A DNA stretch of 64,000 bases from Candidatus Faecicola pullistercoris (GTDB lineage Bacteria; Bacillota; Clostridia; Christensenellales; CAG-917): the NCBI GenBank assembly GCA_018714105.1, contig DVNW01000016.1, positions 1-64,000 of the forward strand. Direction: 5' to 3'. The notes under the pieces were generated by a model. The model was not told the origin of the DNA and did no database searches. It was given only the letters and a program-made list of their open reading frames with translations. Below, piece by piece: positions 51,629 through 59,293 of the stretch. Each line of letters starts with the position of its first letter. The stretch's first letter is position 1. The translations under genes and the position numbers were made by a program.

Positions 51629-52264
51629 TTATTTTAATCTTTCCGACAGTTCGTCGGGGATTTTCAATTCCTTGAAATAGTACTCGCGGTCTTTTTCGTT
51701 TATCGGCCTGAGGACGCGGCAAGGATTGCCTGCCGCCACTACTCTTTCGGGAACGTCCTTGGTTACCACGCTGCCCGCGCCGATTACGCTGTCGTCGCCC
51801 ACGGTAACGCCGGGCAGTATAATCACGCCTGCGCCTATCCAACATCTCCGGCCTATTCTCACGGGCGCGTTAAACTGAAAGTACTCCTCCCTGAGTTCGG
51901 GCAGGACAGGGTGTCCGGCCGTGGCTACGGTAACGCCGGGACCGAACATTGTTTTGTCGCCTACGTATATGTGGGTGTCGTCAACAAGAGTCAGGTTATA
52001 ATTCGCGTATACGCCGTTTCCGAAATGAACGTGTTTACCGCCCCAGTTACTGAAAAAGGGGGTTTCGACGTAGCTGTCTTCTCCGAATTCGGCAAACATC
52101 TCTTTTAAAAGTTTCCGCCTTTGTTCAATCATAGAGGGTTTAAGCGAGTTGTACTCGAAAACCATATCCAGGCGTTTGAGCTGTTCGAGTTCGAATTGTT
52201 CGCCGACCGGAAGGTACAGGCTTTTGTCGTGCATTTTTTCCGTCAATGTTTTTAAATCGTTCAT
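51629..52264 (-). CDS. Maltose/galactoside O-acetyltransferase-like enzyme
   Basis: A 211-residue left-handed beta-helix acetyltransferase of the LacA/Maa group. N-terminal helical cap with FEYNSLKPSMIEQRRKLL, then hexapeptide turns: FGNGVYANYNLTLVDDTHIYVG, ATAGHPVLPELR with the catalytic His, CWIGAGVIILPGVTVGDDSVIGAGSVV and AAGNPCRVLR. It transfers acetyl from acetyl-CoA to a sugar. It starts 4 bp after the PI-PLC-like gene and is cotranscribed with it. Confidence 0.93.
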   Translation of the reverse strand: MNDLKTLTEKMHDKSLYLPVGEQFELEQLKRLDMVFEYNSLKPSMIEQRRKLLKEMFAEFGEDSYVETPFFSNWGGKHVHFGNGVYANYNLTLVDDTHIYVGDKTMFGPGVTVATAGHPVLPELREEYFQFNAPVRIGRRCWIGAGVIILPGVTVGDDSVIGAGSVVTKDVPERVVAAGNPCRVLRPINEKDREYYFKELKIPDELSERLK

Positions 52265-52268
52265 AAAT

Positions 52269-53249
52269 TTACAATCCGTAATTATAGTCGTTTATTATTT
52301 TGTTTATCCTGTTGTTGAAATCATTTTTGTCCGTATCGACATAATCGAAAAACACAACGGGCATGGCGTGCAGCCAGTCGGCAAAGTCAGGCTGATTTAT
52401 AAGTTTTACGTTCCACCGCGCGGACATTTTAAGAATGGAGAGAAAAAAGGCTACGTATAAAGTGTACCCGAATTTCGATACAGGCGTTTTTTGCGCCTGA
52501 TTTATTCTGAACGCGTGTTTTAAATCGGCTTTATGCCGCAGAACCGCCAAAACTTCGGCGCGTATTTTGCCGAGTATGGGTTTAGTGCGTATATCGTTGT
52601 GCCAGGTAATTCGCGTGTGCCGTTGAAAATCGTATACTTTTTCTATGTACGGGCTTTTGACTCCGTCCTGCAGCCTGTATTTGGCAAGCAGTACGACACC
52701 GCTTTGGGTTCCGTTCGCGGTTACGTCGCCGTAAGTAAGGTCTTCGAGAGGTTTTTTGGGATAGGAGACGTAGTCGAATATGTTTTTACCGTTTACGCGC
52801 ACCTCGGCCATCGCACGGAACAGGGCGTCGTAGCCGTTTTGAGAATATTTGAAATACTGCATGGCAAGTACTACGATTTCACCGTCGTTGTCTTGCAGAA
52901 ATCGCAGCACGTCGGCCAGATATTCTTCAAGCGGGGCCGAAGTCAAAGCGTGCATGGTATAATAACCTTTTGCCGTATGCGTTACCCTGACGTCGAAAAA
53001 TCGCACGCCCTTAGTAAGCTGGGTATACGCGTCGGATACCTGTGCTTTGGACAGTTTTGCAACGCGGTTTTTAAACAGTTTAAGCGCGTGCGGCGATAAT
53101 ATTCCTCTTTTGTCGTGAGGGTCCGGGAAAGAACTCGGCGAAATTTTGTGGGAAAATGCGTCGTGCGAGCCTATCATTGCGATATCCGTTACCTTCACGT
53201 CCGGCTTGTTTGAAAAAATGTTTTTGTGCAGTGAATGACAGTTGCGCAT
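52269..53249 (-). CDS. PI-PLC X-domain-like phosphodiesterase
   Basis: A 326-residue protein of the phosphatidylinositol-specific phospholipase C-like superfamily. Seen: IAMIGSHDAFSHK with the first catalytic His (about 29), LTKGVRFFDVRVTH, YYTMHALTSAPLEEYLADVL with the second His, then FLQDNDGEIVVLAMQYF. Bacterial members are usually secreted, but no signal peptide is present here; one hydrophobic stretch lies near 270-285. A cytosolic or peripheral role is therefore likely. The substrate could be a glycerophosphodiester or inositol lipid. It shares an operon with an acetyltransferase. Confidence 0.85.
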   Translation of the reverse strand: MRNCHSLHKNIFSNKPDVKVTDIAMIGSHDAFSHKISPSSFPDPHDKRGILSPHALKLFKNRVAKLSKAQVSDAYTQLTKGVRFFDVRVTHTAKGYYTMHALTSAPLEEYLADVLRFLQDNDGEIVVLAMQYFKYSQNGYDALFRAMAEVRVNGKNIFDYVSYPKKPLEDLTYGDVTANGTQSGVVLLAKYRLQDGVKSPYIEKVYDFQRHTRITWHNDIRTKPILGKIRAEVLAVLRHKADLKHAFRINQAQKTPVSKFGYTLYVAFFLSILKMSARWNVKLINQPDFADWLHAMPVVFFDYVDTDKNDFNNRINKIINDYNYGL

Positions 53250-53267
53250 TTTAATTACCTCTTTAAT

Positions 53268-53296
53268 ATGGTATCATAAGAAAGCTTTAAAATCAA
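53268..53296 (-). promoter_or_regulatory. Promoter of the PI-PLC/acetyltransferase operon
   Basis: On the minus strand TTGATT (53296-53291), 17 bp spacer, TACCAT (53273-53268). Confidence 0.65.
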
Positions 53297-53318
53297 CAGT
53301 TAAAAAAGCCTCAAAGCG

Positions 53319-53347
53319 TTGACTAAAAAATCGTCGGGGTATATAAT
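53319..53347 (+). promoter_or_regulatory. Promoter of the Mrp gene
   Basis: TTGACT (53319-53324), 17 bp spacer, TATAAT (53342-53347). Confidence 0.8.
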
Positions 53348-53376
53348 TAACTGGCATTAAATCAAGGAGCAGAAAA

Positions 53377-54195
53377 ATGAGTGAAAATTGCGGTGGCAAT
53401 TGTTCGTCTTGCGGCGAAAAGTGCGAAAAACGCGATATGCATATCAAGCCGCACGAGGGCAGCAGAATAGGTAAAATAATCGGCGTTGTAAGCGGCAAAG
53501 GCGGCGTCGGAAAAACCATGGTTACCACCATGCTTGCGGTAGAAACCGCGCGCAGAGGGTACAAAACGGCCATTCTTGACGCCGATATCACGGGACCTTC
53601 GGTTGCAAAGGCCATGGGGCTTACGGGAAGGACGCACGGCACGCCCGACGGAATGTATCCGCTGGTAAGTTCCGCCGGCATTAAGGTAATAAGCGTAAAC
53701 ATGCTTCTCGAAAACGAAACCGACCCCGTTGTATGGCGCGGACCTATAATTGCAAACGTCGTCAAACAGTTTTTCAGCGAAGTGCTATGGGGCGATATAG
53801 ACTATATGTACGTGGATATGCCTCCGGGAACCGGGGACGTACCGCTTACCGTTTATCAGTCCATTCCGCTTGACGGCGTGGTTATAGTCAGTACCCCGCA
53901 GGAACTTGTGGGAATGATTGTGGAAAAGGCCGTTAAAATGGCTGAACTCATGAATATTCCCGTGCTGGGACTTGTCGAAAACATGAGCTATTTCGAATGT
54001 CCCGAATGCGGACGCCGTTATCACATATTCGGCGCGAGCAGAGCGGAAGAAGCCGCAAAAGCGGCGGGCGCGCCGGTCAGCGCGCAAATACCCGTGGTAA
54101 GCAAACTTTCAACTGCTTCCGATCACGGACTTATCGAACTTTACGAAGGCGATTGGCTCAAAAATCTGACCGACAGCCTTTTGTGCGAAAAATAG
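53377..54195 (+). CDS. Mrp/NBP35-type Fe-S carrier ATPase
   Basis: A 272-residue P-loop protein. Deviant Walker A GVVSGKGGVGKTM (about 36-48), ILDADITGPSVAKAMG, VDMPPGTGDVPLTVYQ, STPQELVGMIVEKAVKM, and the metal-site CPECG (Cys-X2-Cys) near 208. The N-terminus has an additional four-Cys cluster CX3CX2CX3C (Cys5, 9, 12, 16), reminiscent of the N-terminal cluster in eukaryotic NBP35, rather than the bacterial MIP18-like domain. Such proteins carry [4Fe-4S] clusters to apo-enzymes; the radical SAM protein and PurF encoded nearby are plausible clients. It has an AAGGAG site. Confidence 0.93.
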   Translation: MSENCGGNCSSCGEKCEKRDMHIKPHEGSRIGKIIGVVSGKGGVGKTMVTTMLAVETARRGYKTAILDADITGPSVAKAMGLTGRTHGTPDGMYPLVSSAGIKVISVNMLLENETDPVVWRGPIIANVVKQFFSEVLWGDIDYMYVDMPPGTGDVPLTVYQSIPLDGVVIVSTPQELVGMIVEKAVKMAELMNIPVLGLVENMSYFECPECGRRYHIFGASRAEEAAKAAGAPVSAQIPVVSKLSTASDHGLIELYEGDWLKNLTDSLLCEK

Positions 54196-54215
54196 TTTTA
54201 TTGCATTGAAGAAAG

Positions 54216-54238
54216 CGCGGCGAAAGCCGCGTTTTTTT
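54216..54238 (+). terminator. Mrp terminator
   Basis: CGCGGC pairs with GCCGCG around GAAA, followed by seven Ts. Confidence 0.88.
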
Positions 54239-54307
54239 ATAAAAAATTTTAAATATGACATACTTATTATTAATATTTACCTTATGTTTTAAATAAGGAG
54301 AATAAGT

Positions 54308-55612
54308 ATGGATACTCTTGAAAAACTCGAAATTCTGACGGACGCGGCAAAATACGACGTGGCATGCACGTCCAGCGGTACCGACCGCAAGGCTCCGAAA
54401 GGAGGAATCGGCAGCTGCGCATTCGGCGGAATATGCCATAGCTTTTCGGCCGACGGAAGATGTATAGCTCTTCTGAAGGTTCTTATGAGCAACTGCTGCA
54501 GTTACGACTGCGCGTATTGCGTAAACCGTCGGAGCAACGACGTACGACGCGCCACTTTCGAGCCGCGCGAACTGGCAGAGCTTACGCTGAATTTTTACAG
54601 GAGAAATTATATCGAAGGGCTGTTTCTGAGCTCGGGTGTGATAGGGACGCCCGACCGCACCATGGAACTCATGATTAAGACCCTTAAAATTCTAAGGGAG
54701 GAATACCGCTTTTACGGATACGTTCACGCCAAGGCCATTCCCGGCGCTTCCGACGAACTTACGGGCAGATTAGGGATGCTTGCCGACAGAATGAGCGTGA
54801 ATATCGAACTGCCGTCGCAAAACAGCCTTGCCTATCTCGCCCCTGACAAAAGCAGGCACTCTATACTTAAACCCATGGAATATATCAGGGACGGCATAAA
54901 AAGCAAGGGCGAACTCGTAAAAAGCGGCGGCGCGCGATTCGTGCCCGCCGGTCAGAGCACGCAGATGATTGTGGGCGCAAGCCCGGAAACCGATTTCGGC
55001 ATAATACGGCTTGCCGAAGGATTGTACAGAGGTTACGATCTGAAAAGGGTATTTTTTTCGGCTTACGTACCCGTTGTGGAAAGTAGTAAACTTCCCTCGC
55101 TCGACACCCGTCCGCCGCTTCTCAGGGAACACCGTCTGTATCAGGCAGATTGGCTGCTCAGATATTACGGTTTTACCGCAAACGAGATTTTAGACGAACA
55201 AAATCCTTATTTAAACCGCTATATGGATCCAAAATGCGCATGGGCTATAAGAAATATGGATCTCTTTCCGGTGGAAGTTTCAACTGCCGAATACGAACGG
55301 CTTCTGCGCGTGCCGGGCATAGGCGTGAAAAGCGCAAAGCGCATTGTGGCTATCAGACGGCATACTAGGCTAAGTTACGATATTCTTAAAAAGGCGGGCA
55401 CGGTTTTGAAGCGCGCGGTATATTTCATTACCTGTAACGGCCAAAGATACGGGGGTATATCCCTGGGCAGCGGCGACGTTACCCAAAGCATGCTTTCCGA
55501 TACCGCGCTTAAGGATTTCGAGGGGCAGAGATACCGTCAGATTTCCATGTTCGACGACGATTTGCTTCTGAACAGGGAGGAAAGGCTGAAATGCTTGACA
55601 GGAGAGATGTAA
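54308..55612 (+). CDS. Radical SAM protein, putative DNA modification/repair
   Basis: A 434-residue radical SAM enzyme. The cluster motif is CX3CX2C within CCSYDCAYCVNR (about 60-71), preceded by several extra cysteines (SCAFGGICHSF). The core shows EGLFLSSGV, YGYVHAKAIPG, SVNIELPSQ and FVPAGQSTQMIVGASPETD. A helix-hairpin-helix lies near 335-355 (LLRVPGIGVKSAKRIVAIRR), a DNA-binding element. This matches the family annotated as putative DNA modification/repair radical SAM protein, whose reaction is unproven. It overlaps by 22 bp with its constant partner (55591-56331). Confidence 0.9.
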   Translation: MDTLEKLEILTDAAKYDVACTSSGTDRKAPKGGIGSCAFGGICHSFSADGRCIALLKVLMSNCCSYDCAYCVNRRSNDVRRATFEPRELAELTLNFYRRNYIEGLFLSSGVIGTPDRTMELMIKTLKILREEYRFYGYVHAKAIPGASDELTGRLGMLADRMSVNIELPSQNSLAYLAPDKSRHSILKPMEYIRDGIKSKGELVKSGGARFVPAGQSTQMIVGASPETDFGIIRLAEGLYRGYDLKRVFFSAYVPVVESSKLPSLDTRPPLLREHRLYQADWLLRYYGFTANEILDEQNPYLNRYMDPKCAWAIRNMDLFPVEVSTAEYERLLRVPGIGVKSAKRIVAIRRHTRLSYDILKKAGTVLKRAVYFITCNGQRYGGISLGSGDVTQSMLSDTALKDFEGQRYRQISMFDDDLLLNREERLKCLTGEM

Positions 55613-56331
55613 CGCTGTGTTACGACGGAACTCCCGACGGACTCATGAGCGTAATTTTTTATTGTTACGAGCACGGCGTAATGCCCTTTTCCGTTATCAC
55701 CGACAAAGGACTCAGCCTCATGCCCGTGGAGCGGGTTCTGACCGACGTCAGAAAGGCGGACCGCGTGATTAACGGTATAAAAAAGGCGGCAGGGCAGGCC
55801 GCATACGATAAAATCAGGCTTGCCATGCTCACGGGATGGCCCGAAAAAGAAATCAACGTTCTAAAATACGTTGCTTTGTTGCTTGCGGAGGGCAAAAAGG
55901 CAATGTATATGCAACAGGAAGATTGCGTAAGCGGTATAGAGACTCACGTCAGACATCTGATAAACGAGGGACACCGATACAAGGAATTTATCAGATTTTC
56001 GGTTTACGGAAATCTTCTGTACGCAAAAATAAATCCCAAAAACCAGGTTCTTCCGCTTATTGTAAACCATTTCAAACAACGGTTTCCCGAGGAAAATTTC
56101 TTAATCTACGACGCTACCAACGCTCAGGCGGCCGTGTACAGACCGTATTCGTGCGAAATTTTGTACGAAGTGAACATTAAGGAATCCGACGTCGACGAAA
56201 CCGAACTCTATTACCGCAGACTCTGGAAAACTTTTTACGACGCCATCGAGATAAAACAGCGGCATAACGAAAGATGCCGTATGAGTTGTATGCCTAAAAG
56301 ATATTGGAGCAATATGCCTGAATTTAAATAA
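55591..56331 (+). CDS. DUF4130/TIGR03915-like partner of the radical SAM protein
   Basis: A 246-residue protein. N-terminal LCYDGTPDGLMSVIFYCYEH (9-28) and C-terminal LLIYDA-type region (NFLIYDATNAQAAVYRP) followed by a long basic tail match the family called probable DNA metabolism protein, found next to the radical SAM/HhH protein. DUF4130 is a small uracil-glycosylase-associated domain in other contexts. The 22 bp overlap with the upstream gene implies coupled translation and a shared complex. No biochemical function is established. Confidence 0.87.
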   Translation: MLDRRDVTLCYDGTPDGLMSVIFYCYEHGVMPFSVITDKGLSLMPVERVLTDVRKADRVINGIKKAAGQAAYDKIRLAMLTGWPEKEINVLKYVALLLAEGKKAMYMQQEDCVSGIETHVRHLINEGHRYKEFIRFSVYGNLLYAKINPKNQVLPLIVNHFKQRFPEENFLIYDATNAQAAVYRPYSCEILYEVNIKESDVDETELYYRRLWKTFYDAIEIKQRHNERCRMSCMPKRYWSNMPEFK

Positions 56332-56333
56332 AA

Positions 56334-56354
56334 GCGGCTTAGGCCGTTTTTTTT
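56334..56354 (+). terminator. Terminator of the radical SAM pair
   Basis: Short stem CGGC/GCCG with flanking A/T pairs around TTAG, followed by eight Ts. Weak stem, good T run. Confidence 0.65.
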
Positions 56355-56366
56355 ATATCAAAACGC

Positions 56367-56424
56367 TTGACAATTGAGCAATCGCTCAACTATAATATGG
56401 TTAAACAATTGAACAACTGTTCAA
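56367..56424 (+). promoter_or_regulatory. Metal-responsive promoter with two ArsR-type operators
   Basis: TTGACA (56367-56372), 18 bp spacer, TATAAT (56391-56396). Operator 1, TTGAGCAATCGCTCAA (56374-56389), fills the spacer; operator 2, TTGAACAACTGTTCAA (56409-56424), lies just past the start. Both are 16 bp inverted repeats of the type bound by CadC/ArsR/SmtB repressors (TGAAC/AN5-6TGTTCA style). Confidence 0.9.
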
Positions 56425-56440
56425 CTATGGAGGGACATTA

Positions 56441-56794
56441 ATGAAAAATCCGCCGCTTTGCCAGTGCGATCACAATCACCCGGACAAAGTCCTGCATACG
56501 AAGCAGGAAATGCTAGACGACAATCTCATATACGATTTGTCCGACTTTTACAAGGTATTGGGCGACAGTACGCGAATTAAAATACTGTGGGCGCTCGATT
56601 TAAACGAACTTTGCGTGTGCGATCTGGCCGCCGCGCTGGGAATGACCAAATCGGCAATTTCCCATCAGCTTAAAAGCCTTAAAGAGGCCAACCTGGTAAA
56701 GTATCGCAAAGACGGTAAAAACGCCTTTTACAGCATAGCGGACGAACACGTTAAACAAATTATAGAAACGGGACTCGAACATATAAGGGAATAA
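56441..56794 (+). CDS. ArsR/SmtB-family metal-sensing repressor
   Basis: A 117-residue winged-helix repressor. It has a Cys/His-rich N-terminus (CQCDHNHPD, residues 7-15) and an ELCVCDLAAALGMTKSAISH recognition helix region (52-71), the CadC-type metal motif ELCVCDL, then LVKYRKDGKNAFYS. CadC-like sensors release DNA on binding Cd, Pb or Zn using just such N-terminal and helix Cys ligands. Two matching operators lie in its promoter. It leads an operon with an HMA protein and a P-type ATPase. Confidence 0.95.
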   Translation: MKNPPLCQCDHNHPDKVLHTKQEMLDDNLIYDLSDFYKVLGDSTRIKILWALDLNELCVCDLAAALGMTKSAISHQLKSLKEANLVKYRKDGKNAFYSIADEHVKQIIETGLEHIRE

Positions 56795-56823
56795 ACTCAT
56801 ATTAAAAAGCAGGAGGTATAATA

Positions 56824-57042
56824 ATGAAATCGGTATTCAAATTAGACGGTCTCAATTGCGCGCACTGCGCTCAGAAGATAGAAAACGGCGTCGCGGAACT
56901 TGCAGGCGTGGATTCGGCAAGCCTGAATTTCATCACGCTTAAACTTGCGGTCGAGCACAGCCTCGATTCGGACGCTCTAGAAGCGCAGATAAAGAAAATA
57001 ATCAAAAAACACGAGCCCAAAGTAAAACTTATCAGGCAATAG
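56824..57042 (+). CDS. Stand-alone HMA heavy-metal-binding protein
   Basis: A 72-residue ferredoxin-fold domain with the metal loop GLNCAHCAQKIE (9-20; CXXC). In most Cd/Zn P-type ATPases this domain is fused to the N-terminus; here it is a separate gene 3 bp before an ATPase that lacks it. It could pass metal to the pump. An AGGAGG site precedes it. Confidence 0.93.
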   Translation: MKSVFKLDGLNCAHCAQKIENGVAELAGVDSASLNFITLKLAVEHSLDSDALEAQIKKIIKKHEPKVKLIRQ

Positions 57043-57045
57043 TAT

Positions 57046-58896
57046 ATGGATAAAAGATTAATTAAAATTATAGTAAGCGCCGTTCTTCTTGCGGCGGCTC
57101 TAATTACCGAGCATTTTTCCGACGTGCGTTATGCTGCGGAGATACTTTACGGCATCGCTTATATAACGGCGGGATACGACGTACTGTGGGACGCCGTCAG
57201 AGCAATACCAAAAGGCCGGATTTTCAACGAGAATTTTTTAATGGGCATAGCCACTGTAGGCGCATTTTTCGTAGGCTCGTTCGAGGAGGCCGTGGCGGTA
57301 ATGCTGTTTTATCAGACGGGCGAGTATTTTCAGGATAAGGCGGTCAACAGGTCGCGAAGGTCCATAAACGCTCTTACCGATATCATGCCCGAGTACGCCA
57401 ACGTGCTGCGAGACGGCGAGATAAGGGTTTCGCCCGAGGAAGTTCAAATCGGCGAAATTATAAGGGTTAAAGCGGGGGAAAGGGTTCCTCTCGACGGAAT
57501 TATAGTAAAAGGAGCAAGCTCTTTCGACGCGTCGGCGCTCACGGGAGAATCCGTACCCGTAGACCTAAAAGAGGGTGACTCCGTTCTCAGCGGCTACATC
57601 AATAAAAACGGAGTAATCGAAGTCAAAGTAAACAGCGTATTTGAGGATTCGGCCGTAAGCAAGATACTGGACATGGTAGAAAACGCGACGGCTAAAAAAT
57701 CCAAAACAGAGAGGTTTATCACGCGTTTTACAAAGTATTATACCCCTGTTGTGGTAATATCCGCGCTTTTACTGGCTTTTATTCCGCCACTTGCCACGGG
57801 CAGTCACGATTTTAAGGAATGGATTTACCGTGCGTTGCAGTTTCTGGTTGTGTCCTGTCCTTGCGCCCTTGTTATATCCGTGCCGCTCAGCTTTTTCGGA
57901 GGCATAGGCGCGGCGGCAAAAGAGGGCATACTCATCAAGGGAAGCAACTATCTGGAAGCGCTTGCCGATACGGATACGGTGGTATTCGACAAAACGGGTA
58001 CTCTTACCAAGGGCGTTTTCGGCATCGAGAAAGTTTTGCCTCACGATACCGACGAAAATACCTTGCTGGGCATTGCTTCGGCCGTGGAAAAATACAGTAA
58101 CCATCCGCTGGCCAAGTGTATTTCCGAAAGCTGTTCGCCGTCGCTGGAAGTTATTTCGGCTTCCGAGGTGTCGGGCAAGGGTATTGTGGCCGATACCGTT
58201 TGCGGAAAGGCGGCTTGCGGAAACGCGGCTCTCATGCGGGATATGGGCATAGAAGAAATGCCCGAATACGACGGGGCTACGGTTTATGTCTGCCTGGACG
58301 GAAAATACAAGGGGTGTATCCTGCTTTCCGATATCGTAAAAGACGGCTCGAAAGCGGCGGTCAGCGCGCTCAGACAACAGGGTATAGAAAGTGTAATGCT
58401 GACCGGCGACAAGAAATCGGTTGCCCGCAAGGTTGCCGAGGAAACGGGTATAGAGCGTTTTGAAAGCGAGCTTTTACCGCAGGATAAACTTGAAGCACTG
58501 AGCGCACTGAAACAAGGAAAGCGCGGAAAAACGGCCATGGTGGGCGACGGAATTAACGACGCTCCCGTGTTGGCGGGTGCAGACGTGGGTATAGCCATGG
58601 GCGCGTTGGGGTCGGACGCCGCGATAGAAGCGTCGGATATAGTCATAATGGACGATAATCCCGAAAAGGTTCCCCTTGCCGTTAACATTTCCAGGCGTAC
58701 GCGCGGCATAGCCTATCAGAATACGTGGTTTGCGATAGGCATTAAACTTGCAGTGCTAGTGCTCGCGGCCGCGGGATACGCCTCGATGTGGATTGCAGTG
58801 TTTGCCGACGTGGGCGTCGCACTTCTTGCAGTGCTTAACTCCATGAGGGCGCTTAAAGCTGGCAGAAAACAAAAACCGGTAAAAGCGGGCGCATAA
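57046..58896 (+). CDS. P1B-type heavy-metal ATPase (Zn/Cd/Pb type)
   Basis: A 616-residue pump. Six to eight membrane segments; CPC motif in VVSCPCALVISVPLSFFGG; actuator SALTGESVPV; phosphorylation motif FDKTGTLTKG; HP-type site KYSNHPLAK; MVGDGINDAPVLAGADVG hinge; and a last segment with FADVGVALLAVLNSMR, the form typical of the P1B-2 (Zn/Cd/Pb) group. The N-terminal HMA domain is missing and encoded by the preceding gene. It exports toxic divalent metal under ArsR-type control. A strong terminator follows. Confidence 0.96.
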   Translation: MDKRLIKIIVSAVLLAAALITEHFSDVRYAAEILYGIAYITAGYDVLWDAVRAIPKGRIFNENFLMGIATVGAFFVGSFEEAVAVMLFYQTGEYFQDKAVNRSRRSINALTDIMPEYANVLRDGEIRVSPEEVQIGEIIRVKAGERVPLDGIIVKGASSFDASALTGESVPVDLKEGDSVLSGYINKNGVIEVKVNSVFEDSAVSKILDMVENATAKKSKTERFITRFTKYYTPVVVISALLLAFIPPLATGSHDFKEWIYRALQFLVVSCPCALVISVPLSFFGGIGAAAKEGILIKGSNYLEALADTDTVVFDKTGTLTKGVFGIEKVLPHDTDENTLLGIASAVEKYSNHPLAKCISESCSPSLEVISASEVSGKGIVADTVCGKAACGNAALMRDMGIEEMPEYDGATVYVCLDGKYKGCILLSDIVKDGSKAAVSALRQQGIESVMLTGDKKSVARKVAEETGIERFESELLPQDKLEALSALKQGKRGKTAMVGDGINDAPVLAGADVGIAMGALGSDAAIEASDIVIMDDNPEKVPLAVNISRRTRGIAYQNTWFAIGIKLAVLVLAAAGYASMWIAVFADVGVALLAVLNSMRALKAGRKQKPVKAGA

Positions 58897-58924
58897 TAAG
58901 TAATGTGAATTTATGAATTAATAT

Positions 58925-58954
58925 AAAAAAAGGAGGCTTTCCGCCTCCTTTTTT
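58925..58954 (+). terminator. Bidirectional terminator after the metal operon
   Basis: AAAAAAAGGAGGC pairs with GCCTCCTTTTTT around TTTCC; it also ends the minus-strand zinc-ribbon gene. Confidence 0.92.
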
Positions 58955-58970
58955 AAAGGTTTCCCTCGCG

Positions 58971-59117
58971 TCAGCCTCTCGTGAACTCGTTGTTAGAGCA
59001 CTTGGGGCAAGGGGGCATTTTGTCACTGCCGCCCAGCGTAACCGAAGTATGGCAATTTGTGCAACAATAAGTGCCGTTACCGGGTTTCTGACCGGTTTTG
59101 TAGATTTTACCGCTCAT
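58971..59117 (-). CDS. Small zinc-ribbon protein
   Basis: A 48-residue protein with two knuckles, CCTNCHTS and CPKCSNN, forming a rubredoxin-like zinc ribbon, similar to the small ribbon domains that end many Bacillota operons. The ATG at 59117 has a perfect AGGAGG site 7 bp upstream; an in-frame start further upstream (59162) has no site. Function unknown; possibly a stress-related metal-binding protein. Confidence 0.8.
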   Translation of the reverse strand: MSGKIYKTGQKPGNGTYCCTNCHTSVTLGGSDKMPPCPKCSNNEFTRG

Positions 59118-59246
59118 ATTCGTCCTCCTGTATTTGATACTCTTATTGTTCACATGGAGCACTGCTTTTATACTTTACGGCGGTTGTAAAAATTTTCTTG
59201 CCGCGCGGGTACTTTTATATGAACGTAAAAACATATGTTCATACGG

Positions 59247-59268
59247 AAAAAAGCCGCCCTGAGGCGGT
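59247..59268 (-). terminator. Terminator of the aro-pheA-tyrA operon
   Basis: On the minus strand CCGCC pairs with GGCGG around TCAG-type loop and ends in six Ts (59252-59247), 26 bp past the tyrA stop. Confidence 0.88.
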
Positions 59269-59293
59269 CTTTTCTTTACAAACGGCAACGCGA

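Noticed and set aside
59118..59162. Longer N-terminus for the zinc-ribbon protein
   Set aside because: No ribosome binding site precedes it, while a perfect AGGAGG precedes the internal ATG at 59117.
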